From: Chloroflexota bacterium | GTDB taxonomy: Bacteria > Chloroflexota > Limnocylindria > Limnocylindrales > CSP1-4 | Reading direction: 5' to 3' | DNA length: 32,922 bases | NCBI GenBank assembly: GCA_003152995.1 | Contig: PMBR01000076.1 | Coordinates: forward strand, 1 to 32,922 | Part shown: piece after piece, positions 23,144 to 30,969 of the stretch | Position numbering within the stretch: position 1 is the stretch's first letter | Layout of the letters: the number at the start of each line of letters is the position of its first letter | Made by a program: the position numbers and the translations under genes | The notes under the pieces: model-generated | What the model was told of the DNA's origin: nothing | The model's input: only the letters and a program-made list of their open reading frames with translations | Database searches by the model: none

Positions 23144-23173
23144 TATACGGCGTGTCGGGATACCAGACTGGTA
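23144..23173 (+). promoter_or_regulatory. Candidate promoter with palindrome
   Basis: TATACG at 23144-23149 could be a -10 box. A perfect 13-bp inverted repeat, TACCAGACTGGTA (23161-23173), starts 12 nt later, over or just after the expected start point. It lies 64 nt upstream of the gene at 23237. The -35 is not clear. Confidence 0.4.
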
Positions 23174-23236
23174 CCGCCTCCAGACGTCGCACCCGATGAG
23201 GCAAATTCGGGCCTGAGTCGAACGAGGAGATCCCAT

Positions 23237-23839
23237 ATGTCGACTGAAGCATTTGTCGTCGCCGCGGTCGTGGTCGTCGCCATCTTGATCGTGGCCGCAT
23301 GGTCGCTCGCAATGCGGCAGAGGAGCGGCCAGCGTCGGCGGAGTGAGACGCTCCGGGAGCGGTTCGGCCCCGAGTACGATCGGACCCTGGCCGAGAAAGG
23401 TGACGCCCGTAGCGCGGAAAGCGAGCTGACGGCTCGCCAGAACCGGGTCTCGAAGCTCAACATCAGACCCCTCGCGGTCGAGGAAGCCGTTGAATTCGAC
23501 AACGAGTGGCAGGCGGTGCAAATGGGCTTCGTCGACGATCCAGCAGTCGCCGTTCGAGATGCCGACGCGCTGGTCGGGAAGGTCATGGACGCCCGCGGCT
23601 ACCCGGAAGGCGATTTCGAGCAGCGCTTCGCGGACGTGTCGGTCGACCATCCGGCAGCCCTCGACCCTTACCGCACGGCTCACGAAATCGGACTCCGCCA
23701 CGCTCAGGGTCAGGCCACGACAGAGGATCTACGCCAGGTCATGGTCAACGACCACGCCCTGTTCAGCGCGCTCGTCGACGAGAAGCCGACGGCCGAAACT
23801 GCCCCGGTCGCCGAAGTTCCGGTGGTGGCCGCAGTCTAG
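23237..23839 (+). CDS. N-terminally membrane-anchored hypothetical protein
   Basis: A 200-residue protein with one N-terminal transmembrane helix (about residues 5-26, FVVAAVVVVAILIVAAWSLA) and a soluble cytoplasmic domain: RFGPEYDRTLAEKGDARSAESELTARQNR, LNIRPL, a FVDDPAVAVRDAD segment, ARGYPEGDFEQRFADVSVDHP and TEDLRQVMVNDHALFSALV. I recognise this pattern as a conserved family of unknown function that is common in actinobacteria and soil Chloroflexota. ATG 23237 has GAGGAGA 6 nt upstream. A palindrome in its promoter suggests regulated expression. No catalytic motif is visible. Confidence 0.8.
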   Translation: MSTEAFVVAAVVVVAILIVAAWSLAMRQRSGQRRRSETLRERFGPEYDRTLAEKGDARSAESELTARQNRVSKLNIRPLAVEEAVEFDNEWQAVQMGFVDDPAVAVRDADALVGKVMDARGYPEGDFEQRFADVSVDHPAALDPYRTAHEIGLRHAQGQATTEDLRQVMVNDHALFSALVDEKPTAETAPVAEVPVVAAV

Positions 23840-23846
23840 AGGCAGT

Positions 23847-23900
23847 CGTCGGCAGGTCCGCCGGGGAGGTCACAGACTTCGATCGATCGGCCTGCCGTCG
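23847..23900. terminator. Possible shared terminator stem between convergent genes
   Basis: CGTCGGCAGG (23847-23856) and CCTGCCGTCG (23891-23900) can pair with one mismatch over a 34-nt loop, filling the 61-nt gap between two convergent genes. There is no strong U-tract. Confidence 0.25.
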
Positions 23901-24272
23901 CTATTTGCTTGCCTTGCCGGTGCTCTCTTCGACGCGGAATTCGACGATCCGGCGGATCAGGTCGGTGGGCATCGGCTGGCTGAGCGGAAACTGCACGGAG
24001 CCCCTCCCGGTCTTGTACGACCTCAGGTCCTCCTTGAACGCCTCGAGCCCGCTCGGGATCGGGTAGAACCCGATGTGCTTTGGGTAGCCGGCGAAGTGCA
24101 CGAGATGATGCCCGTTCAGGTCGAACGTCGGCATCGCGTAGCTGATCGTCTCTGTCGCCTCGGGCGCCAACGACTTGATGAGCGCTCGCAACTCTCCCAA
24201 CACCTTCTGGGTCTCGGGTGGGAAGCCGGCGATGTACTCGTCGATGGAGGTGGCCGTCGACCTGGTTGCCAT
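23901..24272 (-). CDS. DUF1801 (YdhG-like) protein
   Basis: A 123-residue single-domain protein: TSIDEYIAGFPPETQKVLGELRALIKSLAPEATETISYAMPTFDLNGHHLVHFAGYPKHIGFYP is the DUF1801/YdhG core, followed by KTGRGSVQFPLSQPMP and a C-terminal helix. The fold is related to frataxin-like/iron chaperone proteins in some annotations, but the function is not established. ATG 24272 is chosen because AGGTGA lies 5 nt upstream; GTG 24281 would add three residues. Probably monocistronic and cytoplasmic. Confidence 0.88.
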   Translation of the reverse strand: MATRSTATSIDEYIAGFPPETQKVLGELRALIKSLAPEATETISYAMPTFDLNGHHLVHFAGYPKHIGFYPIPSGLEAFKEDLRSYKTGRGSVQFPLSQPMPTDLIRRIVEFRVEESTGKASK

Positions 24273-24471
24273 CTCGTTCACCTGCCTGTCAGTCGTCTAT
24301 CGGGCTGGTTGTTGTCGGAAATCCGACGGGACACGACCATCTGAGCGCGCAGCCGACGGGTAGGTCGATTCGCCCGTAGATGATCCGGGCGAGAAGAGCG
24401 GAACCGACCACCTTGAGTCTCCTCGGGTGACATTGGCGAACACTGGCCAACGCTGGCGTGACGTCGCCTGG

Positions 24472-25182
24472 TCAGCGGGCCTTCTGGATCGCCGCGGCCG
24501 CGTCAGCTGCCCTCTGCGCCGCCGTCTCAGACTTGAAGAAGTCGGCGGGCAGGGTCACTCCTGTGGAGTGGTTCGGGCAGTAGCCGTTCGGAACTTTCTT
24601 CAAGTACTGCTGGTGGTAAGCCTCGGCGAAGTAGAACTCAGGAGCGGGGTGGATCTCGGTCGTGATGATGCCGCGGCCGACGGCTTTCAAGCTGGCTTGG
24701 AAGGCTTCGCGCGATGCCTCGGCCTCCCGCTGCTGTGCCTCGCCGTGGGTCAGGATCGCCGAGCGGTACTGCGTGCCGTGGTCGCCGCCCTGGCGCATTC
24801 CCTGCGTCGGATCGTGATCCTCCCAGAAGAGCTTCAGCAATTCGCCATACGAAACCCTCTTGGGATCGAAGATGACACGAACAGTCTCGATGTGGCCGGT
24901 TCGACCGGTGCACACCTCTTCATAGGTCGGATTGGGTGTGTAACCGCCCGAGTAACCGACCGCGGTCGAGACGACACCGGGTGTCTGCCAGAAGAGCTTT
25001 TCGGCGCCCCAGAAGCAGCCCAAGCCGAATTCGGCGATCTCGGTTCCGGCCGGATACGGGGGTCTTAGCGGGGCGCCGTTTACGGCGTGTTGGTCGGGCA
25101 CCGGCATTGCGCCTTCGCGGCCCGGCAATGCTTCGGCAGGGATGGGCATCTTGAGCTTGTGGGAATCGCCGAACCAACTCAT
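24472..25182 (-). CDS. msrA: Peptide-methionine (S)-S-oxide reductase MsrA
   Basis: Repairs the S form of methionine sulfoxide. The 236-residue protein has the catalytic motif GCFWGAE (nucleophile Cys56), [26 protein letters not shown], the [21 protein letters not shown] core, and a C-terminal YCPNHSTG whose Cys may act as resolving residue. An N-terminal extension of about 45 residues precedes the core, as in longer MsrA proteins. The ATG at 25182 has no ribosome-binding site, but minus-strand TAGACT (complement of 25189-25194) ends 6 nt before it, suggesting a leaderless transcript. It is divergent from the uridine-kinase-like gene, with 100 nt between them. Confidence 0.95.
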   Translation of the reverse strand: MSWFGDSHKLKMPIPAEALPGREGAMPVPDQHAVNGAPLRPPYPAGTEIAEFGLGCFWGAEKLFWQTPGVVSTAVGYSGGYTPNPTYEEVCTGRTGHIETVRVIFDPKRVSYGELLKLFWEDHDPTQGMRQGGDHGTQYRSAILTHGEAQQREAEASREAFQASLKAVGRGIITTEIHPAPEFYFAEAYHQQYLKKVPNGYCPNHSTGVTLPADFFKSETAAQRAADAAAAIQKAR

Positions 25183-25188
25183 GAGGCG

Positions 25189-25194
25189 AGTCTA
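25189..25194 (-). promoter_or_regulatory. -10 element for leaderless msrA
   Basis: TAGACT on the minus strand, ending 6 nt before the msrA ATG. The distance places transcription initiation at or next to the start codon. Confidence 0.5.
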
Positions 25195-25269
25195 CGCTCG
25201 CAATCGAACGCCGAGGCGCTCCCGGCCGGGTGGCCCGCAGCGCGAACCGCGGCCCGCGGATGCCCCACG

Positions 25270-25275
25270 TACAAT
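25270..25275 (+). promoter_or_regulatory. -10 element for leaderless kinase-like gene
   Basis: TACAAT, one base from the TATAAT consensus, ends 7 nt before ATG 25283. There is no ribosome-binding site in between. Confidence 0.55.
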
Positions 25276-25282
25276 CCGCTCG

Positions 25283-25963
25283 ATGACCCCCGAGCGTTTG
25301 CGCTGCATGGAAACGCTGGCGAGGTTGATCCTTCGGCTGGATCGACCGCATCCGGTGCGTGTCGCGATCGATGGACCCGACGCGGCCGGCAAGACGATCC
25401 TCGCCGACGAACTTGGCGTGACGATCGAGCGGTCGGGGCGGCCGGTCATCCGAGCATCGGTCGACGGATTCCACAGGCCCCGAGCGCAGCGACTCGCGCG
25501 CGGCCCCGAATCGCCCGATGGCTACTACCACGACTCCTTCGACTATCAAGCGCTCCGGGCCGCCCTGCTCGACCCGCTCGGCACCGGCGGCAGCCGGCAG
25601 GTCCGCCGCCGCGTCTTCGACTTCCAAACCGACGAGCCCGTGGAGGCGCCGACCGAAACCGCCCCGGCAAACGCCGTGCTGTTGTTCGACGGCGTGTTCC
25701 TGCTGCGTCGCGATCTGGTGGACGCGTGGGACTTCAGCATCTTCGTCGCCGTGCCATTCACCGAAACGCAGCGACGGGCAGCGATCCGGGACGCGGAACT
25801 CTTCGGCAGCGAGGCCGCGGTGCTGGACCGTTACGCCGTCCGCTACGTGCCGGGTCAGCGGCTCTACTTTCGGCAGGCCCATCCGCAAGCGAGCGCGAAC
25901 GTGGTCGTGGACAACGAGGATCCCGACCACCCGAGTCTCCAACTGAACGTCTCGACCGTGTGA
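25283..25963 (+). CDS. Uridine kinase-like P-loop protein
   Basis: A 226-residue P-loop NTPase of the uridine kinase/phosphoribulokinase group, probably phosphorylating a nucleoside or similar small molecule with ATP. Walker A is GPDAAGKT (31-38). The acceptor-site region is SVDGFHRPRAQR (59-70) with GYYHDSFDY (80-88). VLLFDGVFLLR is the Walker B-like strand and YVPGQRLYF the lid region. The true substrate is uncertain because many such proteins are annotated uridine kinase without proof. ATG 25283 is supported by the -10 element 7 nt upstream (leaderless). Confidence 0.82.
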   Translation: MTPERLRCMETLARLILRLDRPHPVRVAIDGPDAAGKTILADELGVTIERSGRPVIRASVDGFHRPRAQRLARGPESPDGYYHDSFDYQALRAALLDPLGTGGSRQVRRRVFDFQTDEPVEAPTETAPANAVLLFDGVFLLRRDLVDAWDFSIFVAVPFTETQRRAAIRDAELFGSEAAVLDRYAVRYVPGQRLYFRQAHPQASANVVVDNEDPDHPSLQLNVSTV

Positions 25964-26022
25964 TCCGGTCGTTCGGCCGCGAGCGTTGGACAGCCCGGCG
26001 GGTTTGGGGTGACCATGGGCAG

Positions 26023-27270
26023 ATGAAGCGAGCCATCGCTCTCCTCGCCCTGGTTGCCATCGTTGCGGTTGCCGCCACCGGCTGCGGCGGCCAGGCGCCG
26101 GCCGCGTCGAACCCCGAGGCGGCTTCTCCGGGGGCGACATCGGCGACTCCCGCAGGTCCGGACGCGACCCTCGCCGCGTCGCCCTCGGACGTTGGTTCGT
26201 CGACTGCCGACGTGCCCGCCGACACGGTCTGGCTGTGCCGCCCGGGCCTGGCCGGCAACCCCTGCGCCGGCGATCTGAGCGCCACGGCCATCGCGGCCGA
26301 CGGCTCGACCAGCGTGCAGCCGGCCGCGCCGGCCAAGAACCCGCCGGTCGACTGCTTCTACGTCTACCCGACCGTCAGCCGCCAGAAGGGCACCAACGCG
26401 ACCCTCGCGATCGACCCGGAGGAGCGCGCCGTCGCAGTCGCACAGGCCGCCAGGTTCTCGCAGGTCTGCGACGTCTACGCCCCGATGTACCGGCAGCTGA
26501 CGCTGGCCGCCATCGCCGACCCGGCCAAGATCGGCGCCATCAGCGCCATCGTCGCCTACCAGGGCGTCATGTCGGCCTTCCTCGACTACATGGCCAACTA
26601 CAACCACGGCCGAGGCATCGTCTTCATCGGCCACTCCCAGGGCGCGTTCATGCTGGACGGCCTGCTGCAGGCCGAGGTCGACTCCAAGCCCGAAACCCGC
26701 CGGCTGCTGGTCTCGGCGCTCCTGCTGGGCGGCAACGTGACTGTGCCGACCGGCAAGACCGTCGGCGGTGACTTCGCGAACATCCCGGCCTGCGCGTCCA
26801 CGACGCAGGTGGGCTGCGTGGTCGCCTACTCGACTTTCGACACGACTCCGCCTGCGAACGCGCTGTTCGGGCGGACGGATTCGGCCCTGAACCTGTTCGG
26901 CCACGGCGCTTCGGGTTCGCTCCAGGTGCTGTGCGTCAACCCGGCGGCGCCCGGAGGCGGCAGCGGCGCCCTCATCCCGTATTTGCCGAGCCAGGGGCTC
27001 TCGGCAATGCTCGGCGCCGCGGCACCGAAGTCGCTGACCTCCGCGAAGACGCCGTTCGTGACACTTCCAGCCGAGTTCTCCGCCCACTGCCAGACCACGG
27101 GCGGCACGACCTGGCTGCAGGTCGACCGAACGACCGGCGCGACCGACAAACGCCCGAGCCTCTCAAACGTGGGCAGCCCGCGCTGGGGCCTTCATGTCGT
27201 GGACGTCAACATCGCCCTTGGCAACCTGGTCGATCTCGTCCGATCGGAGTCTGCCGCCTTCGGCCGCTAG
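26023..27270 (+). CDS. DUF3089 alpha/beta-hydrolase lipoprotein
   Basis: A 415-residue predicted lipoprotein. Residues 1-20 form a signal peptide ending ATGC (lipid-modified Cys21), followed by an Ala/Ser/Pro linker to about residue 65. The DUF3089 domain then has VWLCRPG, VDCFYVYPT, RFSQVCDVYAPMYRQ, AFLDYMANYNHGRGIVFIGHSQG (nucleophile Ser205) and a late His in GLHVVDVN. DUF3089 proteins resemble extracellular lipases/esterases; the substrate is unknown. There is no ribosome-binding site; GACCAT (26011-26016) ends 6 nt before the ATG and may serve a leaderless transcript. Its stop overlaps that of the convergent VOC gene. Confidence 0.83.
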   Translation: MKRAIALLALVAIVAVAATGCGGQAPAASNPEAASPGATSATPAGPDATLAASPSDVGSSTADVPADTVWLCRPGLAGNPCAGDLSATAIAADGSTSVQPAAPAKNPPVDCFYVYPTVSRQKGTNATLAIDPEERAVAVAQAARFSQVCDVYAPMYRQLTLAAIADPAKIGAISAIVAYQGVMSAFLDYMANYNHGRGIVFIGHSQGAFMLDGLLQAEVDSKPETRRLLVSALLLGGNVTVPTGKTVGGDFANIPACASTTQVGCVVAYSTFDTTPPANALFGRTDSALNLFGHGASGSLQVLCVNPAAPGGGSGALIPYLPSQGLSAMLGAAAPKSLTSAKTPFVTLPAEFSAHCQTTGGTTWLQVDRTTGATDKRPSLSNVGSPRWGLHVVDVNIALGNLVDLVRSESAAFGR

Positions 27271-27668
27271 ACCACGCGGGGCGCGAGGCCGAGGTCCGGG
27301 ACCGTAGCCCGCGGCATGTTCTCCATCAGGCCGAACTCATTGCCTTCGGTGTCGGCGACGTAGACGAACCGGCCGACTTCCGGGATCAGCTGGATCTCGC
27401 CGACGACAGTCCCGCCGGCCAGGCGGACCGCCTCGACGGCTACCTCCAGATTCGGGACCGATACCGTGTTGATCGTGGTCTGGCCGTCGCCCGCCCGATC
27501 TCTGATCGCCCCGTCGATCCCTGTCTCGATGTCGGCGCCGGTGGAGACGAGCCAGTAGGGTGAAGGCCCGCCCCACGGCTCGATCTTCCAACCCAGGGCC
27601 TGCTCGTAGAAACGGACGGCCCGTTCGGGTTTGTCGGCCGTGATCTCGAAATGAACTACACGCGCCAT
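27267..27668 (-). CDS. VOC-family (glyoxalase/bleomycin resistance-like) protein
   Basis: A 133-residue protein with two beta-alpha-beta-beta-beta modules. VVHFEITADKPERAVRFYEQALGWKIE opens the first module, followed by WLVSTGADIETGIDG; NTVSVPNLEVAVEAVRLAGGTVVG and FVYVADTEGNEFGLMEN form the second. The His in VHFEI and the Glu in GNEFGLME are at usual metal-ligand places. Members include dioxygenases, glyoxalase I and drug-binding proteins; the sequence does not decide which. ATG 27668 has AGGAG 8 nt upstream. It is convergent with the DUF3089 gene, with overlapping TAG stops. Confidence 0.88.
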   Translation of the reverse strand: MARVVHFEITADKPERAVRFYEQALGWKIEPWGGPSPYWLVSTGADIETGIDGAIRDRAGDGQTTINTVSVPNLEVAVEAVRLAGGTVVGEIQLIPEVGRFVYVADTEGNEFGLMENMPRATVPDLGLAPRVV

Positions 27669-27803
27669 AGTTGATCTCCTGGTGGTGCCAGACCGCCCGC
27701 GGCCCTGACGTGCCGCGCCCCCGAAGCGGCGAAGATACGGCGCCGCGCGCAGTCGCGGGGATTGGCCCGCTTGGCGCACCGGCGCGGCGGCGACCCTACC
27801 CGA

Positions 27804-29330
27804 TCAGCGCAGCGGAGCCCGCACGGCGGGTAGCCAGCGGTCGCGATACGCGGCGTCGTAGCGGGCACGGACGCCGGGCGAGACGGCGACGCGGACGGAG
27901 GCAGCGGCGTCCGCCAGGGCCGCCGCCACGGAACCGTAGGCGCCGCCCGCGACGCCGGCGACGAGGGCCGCTCCGAGGGCCGCGGCTTCCTGGGTTCGGG
28001 CGACCTCGAACCGGCCCGGACCGAGGGCCGCCTTGGCCGCGAGCCAGCGCTGATTTCGCGCTCCCCCACCGACGATCCGGACACGTCCTGGTTGCGTGGA
28101 CGTGAGACGAGCCAGCTCCTCGAGCATCCAGCGCACGTGGAATGCGGCGCCGTCGATCACGGCCGCGGCGAGCTCGGCCAGGCCGTCGGCCTCGGTCATA
28201 CCCTCGACCTCGAAGGCGGCGGACGGATCGCGATGGGGCGCGGTTCGGCCGCGCAGATAGGGTCGAACCAGCGGGCGGGCGGGCTCGGGGCCGGCGCGGT
28301 CGAGGAGCGCGAGGAAGGCGGCGTAGCGGTCGGCCGGCTCGGGCGACTCGGCCGCCGGCCCGAGGAACCGATCGATGAACCACTCGACAAGGGCGCCCGA
28401 AGCCTGGAGGCCGCCGCCCACGTACCACGCCCCGTCGAGTGCGTGGCAGCCGGACGAGAAGCCACTCCGGCGCAACTCGTCGGCGAGGGCCGGCGCCCGC
28501 GTCACCAGGAGCGTTGCCTCGGCGCTGCCCATCGAGTCCAGGACGTCGCCGGGCTTCGTGACGCCCGCACCCAGCGCGCCTGCCAGGTGGTCGTGGCCGG
28601 CGATCGCGACGGGTGTCCCGGCCGCTAGTCCCAGTCGAGCGGCCGCGGCGGCAGTCAGCCCGCCGACGGGTCGACCGAGCGGCAACACCGCCGGCATCTG
28701 TTCGGGCACCAGCCCCGCGAGCGACAGCAGTTCCGCGTCCCATCTACGCTCGGCGACGGAAAAGGCCGCGGTGCGGCAGGCCAGCGACGCGTTCGTGGCC
28801 AGTTCGCCGGTGAAATGGTGCGCGACCAGTTCCGCCACTCCGGCCCAGCGCCGCAGCCGGGCGAATTCACGCGGCCGCTCCTTGCGGAGCCAGAGCAGCT
28901 TTGGCAGCGTGTACTTCGCCTCCGGCCGAAGGCCCGTCCGGGCAAAGAGCGCCGGGGCGCCGACGCGCCGTTCCAGCCACTCCGCCTGGGACGCCGGTCG
29001 CTGATCGAACCAGGCCACGATCTCGCCGACGGGCCGGCCCTTTGCGTCGAGCGGGACGCCGGCCTCGGCCATGCTGGCGATACCGATAGCGGCGGGCGCG
29101 CCGCCCCGCCCCTCAGCTGCGCCGGGCGCCGTGGCCGCCACGGTCACGCATTCCGTGATGGCCGACTCCACGGCACCGAGCAATTCCTCGGGTCGGTGAG
29201 TGGCCCCGCCGCCGCGAACGGCGTGGGTCACCGTGGCCCGGCGAGCGACGTGGATCACGCCACTCCCCGGCACCACGAGCACGGCCTTGATGTGAGTCGA
29301 CCCGACGTCTACGCCGATCAGCGTCGCCAT
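27804..29330 (-). CDS. FGGY-family carbohydrate kinase
   Basis: Phosphorylates a sugar or polyol with ATP. The 508-residue protein has both FGGY domains: phosphate motif IGVDVGSTHIKAVLV (5-19), AWFDQRP, the catalytic-base region AGHDHLAGALGAG, and in the C-domain GGGLQASGALVEW and the adenosine motif IVGGGARNQRW. Length and layout fit xylulokinase/erythritol kinase relatives, but the substrate is not identified and no sugar transporter or isomerase is adjacent. ATG 29330 has only a weak upstream purine run; minus-strand CATGAT (complement of 29337-29342) ends 6 nt before it, again compatible with a leaderless transcript. Confidence 0.9.
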   Translation of the reverse strand: MATLIGVDVGSTHIKAVLVVPGSGVIHVARRATVTHAVRGGGATHRPEELLGAVESAITECVTVAATAPGAAEGRGGAPAAIGIASMAEAGVPLDAKGRPVGEIVAWFDQRPASQAEWLERRVGAPALFARTGLRPEAKYTLPKLLWLRKERPREFARLRRWAGVAELVAHHFTGELATNASLACRTAAFSVAERRWDAELLSLAGLVPEQMPAVLPLGRPVGGLTAAAAARLGLAAGTPVAIAGHDHLAGALGAGVTKPGDVLDSMGSAEATLLVTRAPALADELRRSGFSSGCHALDGAWYVGGGLQASGALVEWFIDRFLGPAAESPEPADRYAAFLALLDRAGPEPARPLVRPYLRGRTAPHRDPSAAFEVEGMTEADGLAELAAAVIDGAAFHVRWMLEELARLTSTQPGRVRIVGGGARNQRWLAAKAALGPGRFEVARTQEAAALGAALVAGVAGGAYGSVAAALADAAASVRVAVSPGVRARYDAAYRDRWLPAVRAPLR

Positions 29331-29370
29331 GCCTCAATCATGGCGCACGGCGCCATGACGAGCGCGCGGC

Positions 29371-30297
29371 TCAGTTCGCCTTCTTCGACGCCTCACCGCT
29401 GGAAGCCGGGCCGCCGAGGTCTACCTTGACCGTCAGCTCTTCGACTCCCCGAACCAAACCGACATCGAGCATGCCGGAGCCGGCCTTCGCCAGGGCTTCG
29501 TGGAGCGCGTCGGGATCCTCGACCGGGGCGCCGCCGGCGGAGACGATCAGGTCGCCCTCGCGGATACCCGCGTCGTCGGCCGGACTGTCTTCTTCGACGC
29601 CGCGGACCAGGATGCCGTCGCGTTCCGGCAGGCCCACCGCGCGGCGGAGGTGTCGGGCGACGTGGCCGGGCGCCACCGCAATGCCCAGCCGCGGCCGAAC
29701 GGTCGATTCGCCTCGACCGAGCGCGTCGATGCGGGCCCGCAGGCCTTCGTCCGCCGGAAGCGCGAGGTAGAACCCCTCGCCGATCCGCTGCGTATTGATC
29801 CCGAGCAGGCGCCCGTCGCCGTCCAGCACCGGACTACCCGACGAGCCCGACGCCAGCGGCGCAGTGTGCTCGATGCTGCCGCCGATCAGCCGGCCGCCCG
29901 GGCCGCGGAAGGAACGCTCCACTCCGGAGACCATCCCGAACGTCGTTCGGACGCCGCCGGCCGCGGCGCTCGCCACGGCAAAGACGATCGACCCGATCGC
30001 CGGCGCCGACTTCGCGTTCGCCCAGGGAAGAGCCCCCGCACCCGCCGTGTCGACCTCGAGGACGGCGAGATCGCCGTCCATGTCCTCGCCGAGCAGCTTG
30101 CCGCGCGCCTGGCGGCCATCGGCGAAGACGCATGTGGCTTCGTCGCCGTGGACGTTGTGGGCGTTCGTGAGCACCCGGTTCTCGGCCACGATCACGCCGG
30201 ATCCGCGGCGCCAGCGCCCGCCGATCCCAACCACTCCCGGGCCCGCCAGCCCGGCAACCTTTGCCACCGCCGCGGAAAGCTCGTCCAGTGCGCCCAT
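29371..30297 (-). CDS. HtrA/DegP-like serine protease with PDZ domain, no signal peptide
   Basis: A 308-residue trypsin-like protease with one PDZ domain. The catalytic triad is His47 (TNAHNV), Asp76 (DGDLAVLEV) and Ser153 in GSSGSPVL, which replaces the usual GNSGGPL. The PDZ domain covers about 200-295 (RPRLGIAVAP, DGILVRGVEEDSPADDAGIREGDLIVSAGG). Standard HtrA proteins are exported or anchored; here the protein starts directly with MGALDELSAAVAKVAG and no hydrophobic signal, so a cytoplasmic location is predicted. ATG 30297 has GAGGAG upstream. It is divergent from an HxlR-type regulator that may control it. Quality-control or signalling roles are possible. Confidence 0.85.
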   Translation of the reverse strand: MGALDELSAAVAKVAGLAGPGVVGIGGRWRRGSGVIVAENRVLTNAHNVHGDEATCVFADGRQARGKLLGEDMDGDLAVLEVDTAGAGALPWANAKSAPAIGSIVFAVASAAAGGVRTTFGMVSGVERSFRGPGGRLIGGSIEHTAPLASGSSGSPVLDGDGRLLGINTQRIGEGFYLALPADEGLRARIDALGRGESTVRPRLGIAVAPGHVARHLRRAVGLPERDGILVRGVEEDSPADDAGIREGDLIVSAGGAPVEDPDALHEALAKAGSGMLDVGLVRGVEELTVKVDLGGPASSGEASKKAN

Positions 30298-30359
30298 TCG
30301 AAATGCTCCTCGGGCGTTCGCGCCTTTCGACCGTCGCCCACCTGTGTCGTGTCGTCGTA

Positions 30360-30382
30360 GTAACTAGCGAGTTGCAAGTTAC
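30360..30382. promoter_or_regulatory. Inverted repeat GTAACT-N11-AGTTAC, candidate HxlR operator
   Basis: GTAACT (30360-30365) and AGTTAC (30377-30382) are exact inverted repeats. They lie in the 132-nt divergent region, 63 nt from the protease start and 48 nt from the HxlR start. Spacing and AT-rich half-sites in an otherwise GC-rich region suggest a dimer-binding site. Confidence 0.5.
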
Positions 30383-30417
30383 AACGCGGCCGAAGATCGC
30401 GCAAGCCCCGAACTCGC

Positions 30418-30423
30418 TACGAT
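30418..30423 (+). promoter_or_regulatory. -10 element for leaderless HxlR gene
   Basis: TACGAT ends 6 nt before GTG 30430. There is no ribosome-binding site between them. Confidence 0.5.
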
Positions 30424-30429
30424 GGCGCC

Positions 30430-30852
30430 GTGACCGAAGAAGCCGCCCCCTCTCCGCTCCAGGCCGCGCTCGATCGCGTCGGCGACCGCTGGAGTCTGCT
30501 CGTCGTCGAGGCGCTGCTCGGCGGCCCGCGCCGTTTCAACGACCTTCAGGCGGCGCTGTCCGGGATCGCCCCGAACATCCTGTCCGACCGGCTCAAGCGC
30601 CTCGAGCGCGAACGCGTGCTGCTGGCTCGGCCCTATTCGCAACGCCCGGTCCGACTCAGCTACGAACTGACGGCCGACGGCCTCGAACTGGCCGGCGCGC
30701 TCCGCCTCCTGGCCGATTGGGGCTCGCGGGCCGACTCGACCGACGCGCTCCGGCACGAGAGCTGCGGCACCCCGCTCGAAGCACGGTGGTACTGCCCAAC
30801 CTGCGCCCGGAGCGTCGAGACGGGCGAGGCCACCGAACTGCGCCAGCTCTAG
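30430..30852 (+). CDS. HxlR-family regulator with C-terminal zinc-finger-like tail
   Basis: A 140-residue winged-helix transcription regulator. LDRVGDRWSLLVVEALLGGPRRFNDLQAALSGIAPNILSDRLKRLERERVL is the HxlR DNA-binding domain, with the wing VRLSYELTADG. Most HxlR proteins of 100-120 residues end soon after; this one continues with HESCGTPLEARWYCPTCARSV (His109, Cys112, Cys122, Cys125), a likely zinc-binding knuckle that could sense metal or thiol stress. GTG 30430 is chosen because of the -10 element 6 nt upstream and the absence of a ribosome-binding site. It probably regulates itself and perhaps the divergent protease through the nearby inverted repeat. Confidence 0.87.
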   Translation: MTEEAAPSPLQAALDRVGDRWSLLVVEALLGGPRRFNDLQAALSGIAPNILSDRLKRLERERVLLARPYSQRPVRLSYELTADGLELAGALRLLADWGSRADSTDALRHESCGTPLEARWYCPTCARSVETGEATELRQL

Positions 30853-30969
30853 GCCGCCGAACCGGACGCCGGTCGAACGGGGCCCCGTCGTTCCCACCGC
30901 CGCGACCGGCGGGCGCCAGAAGTGGACCGCCGTGCGGAACAGGGTCATAGTCTCGGCAGGGAGGCCCAC

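Noticed and set aside
24273-24471. Search for a gene or RNA in the 199-nt gap between the DUF1801 and MsrA genes
   Set aside because: No open frame with a start signal, hairpin with U-tract or strong palindrome was found.
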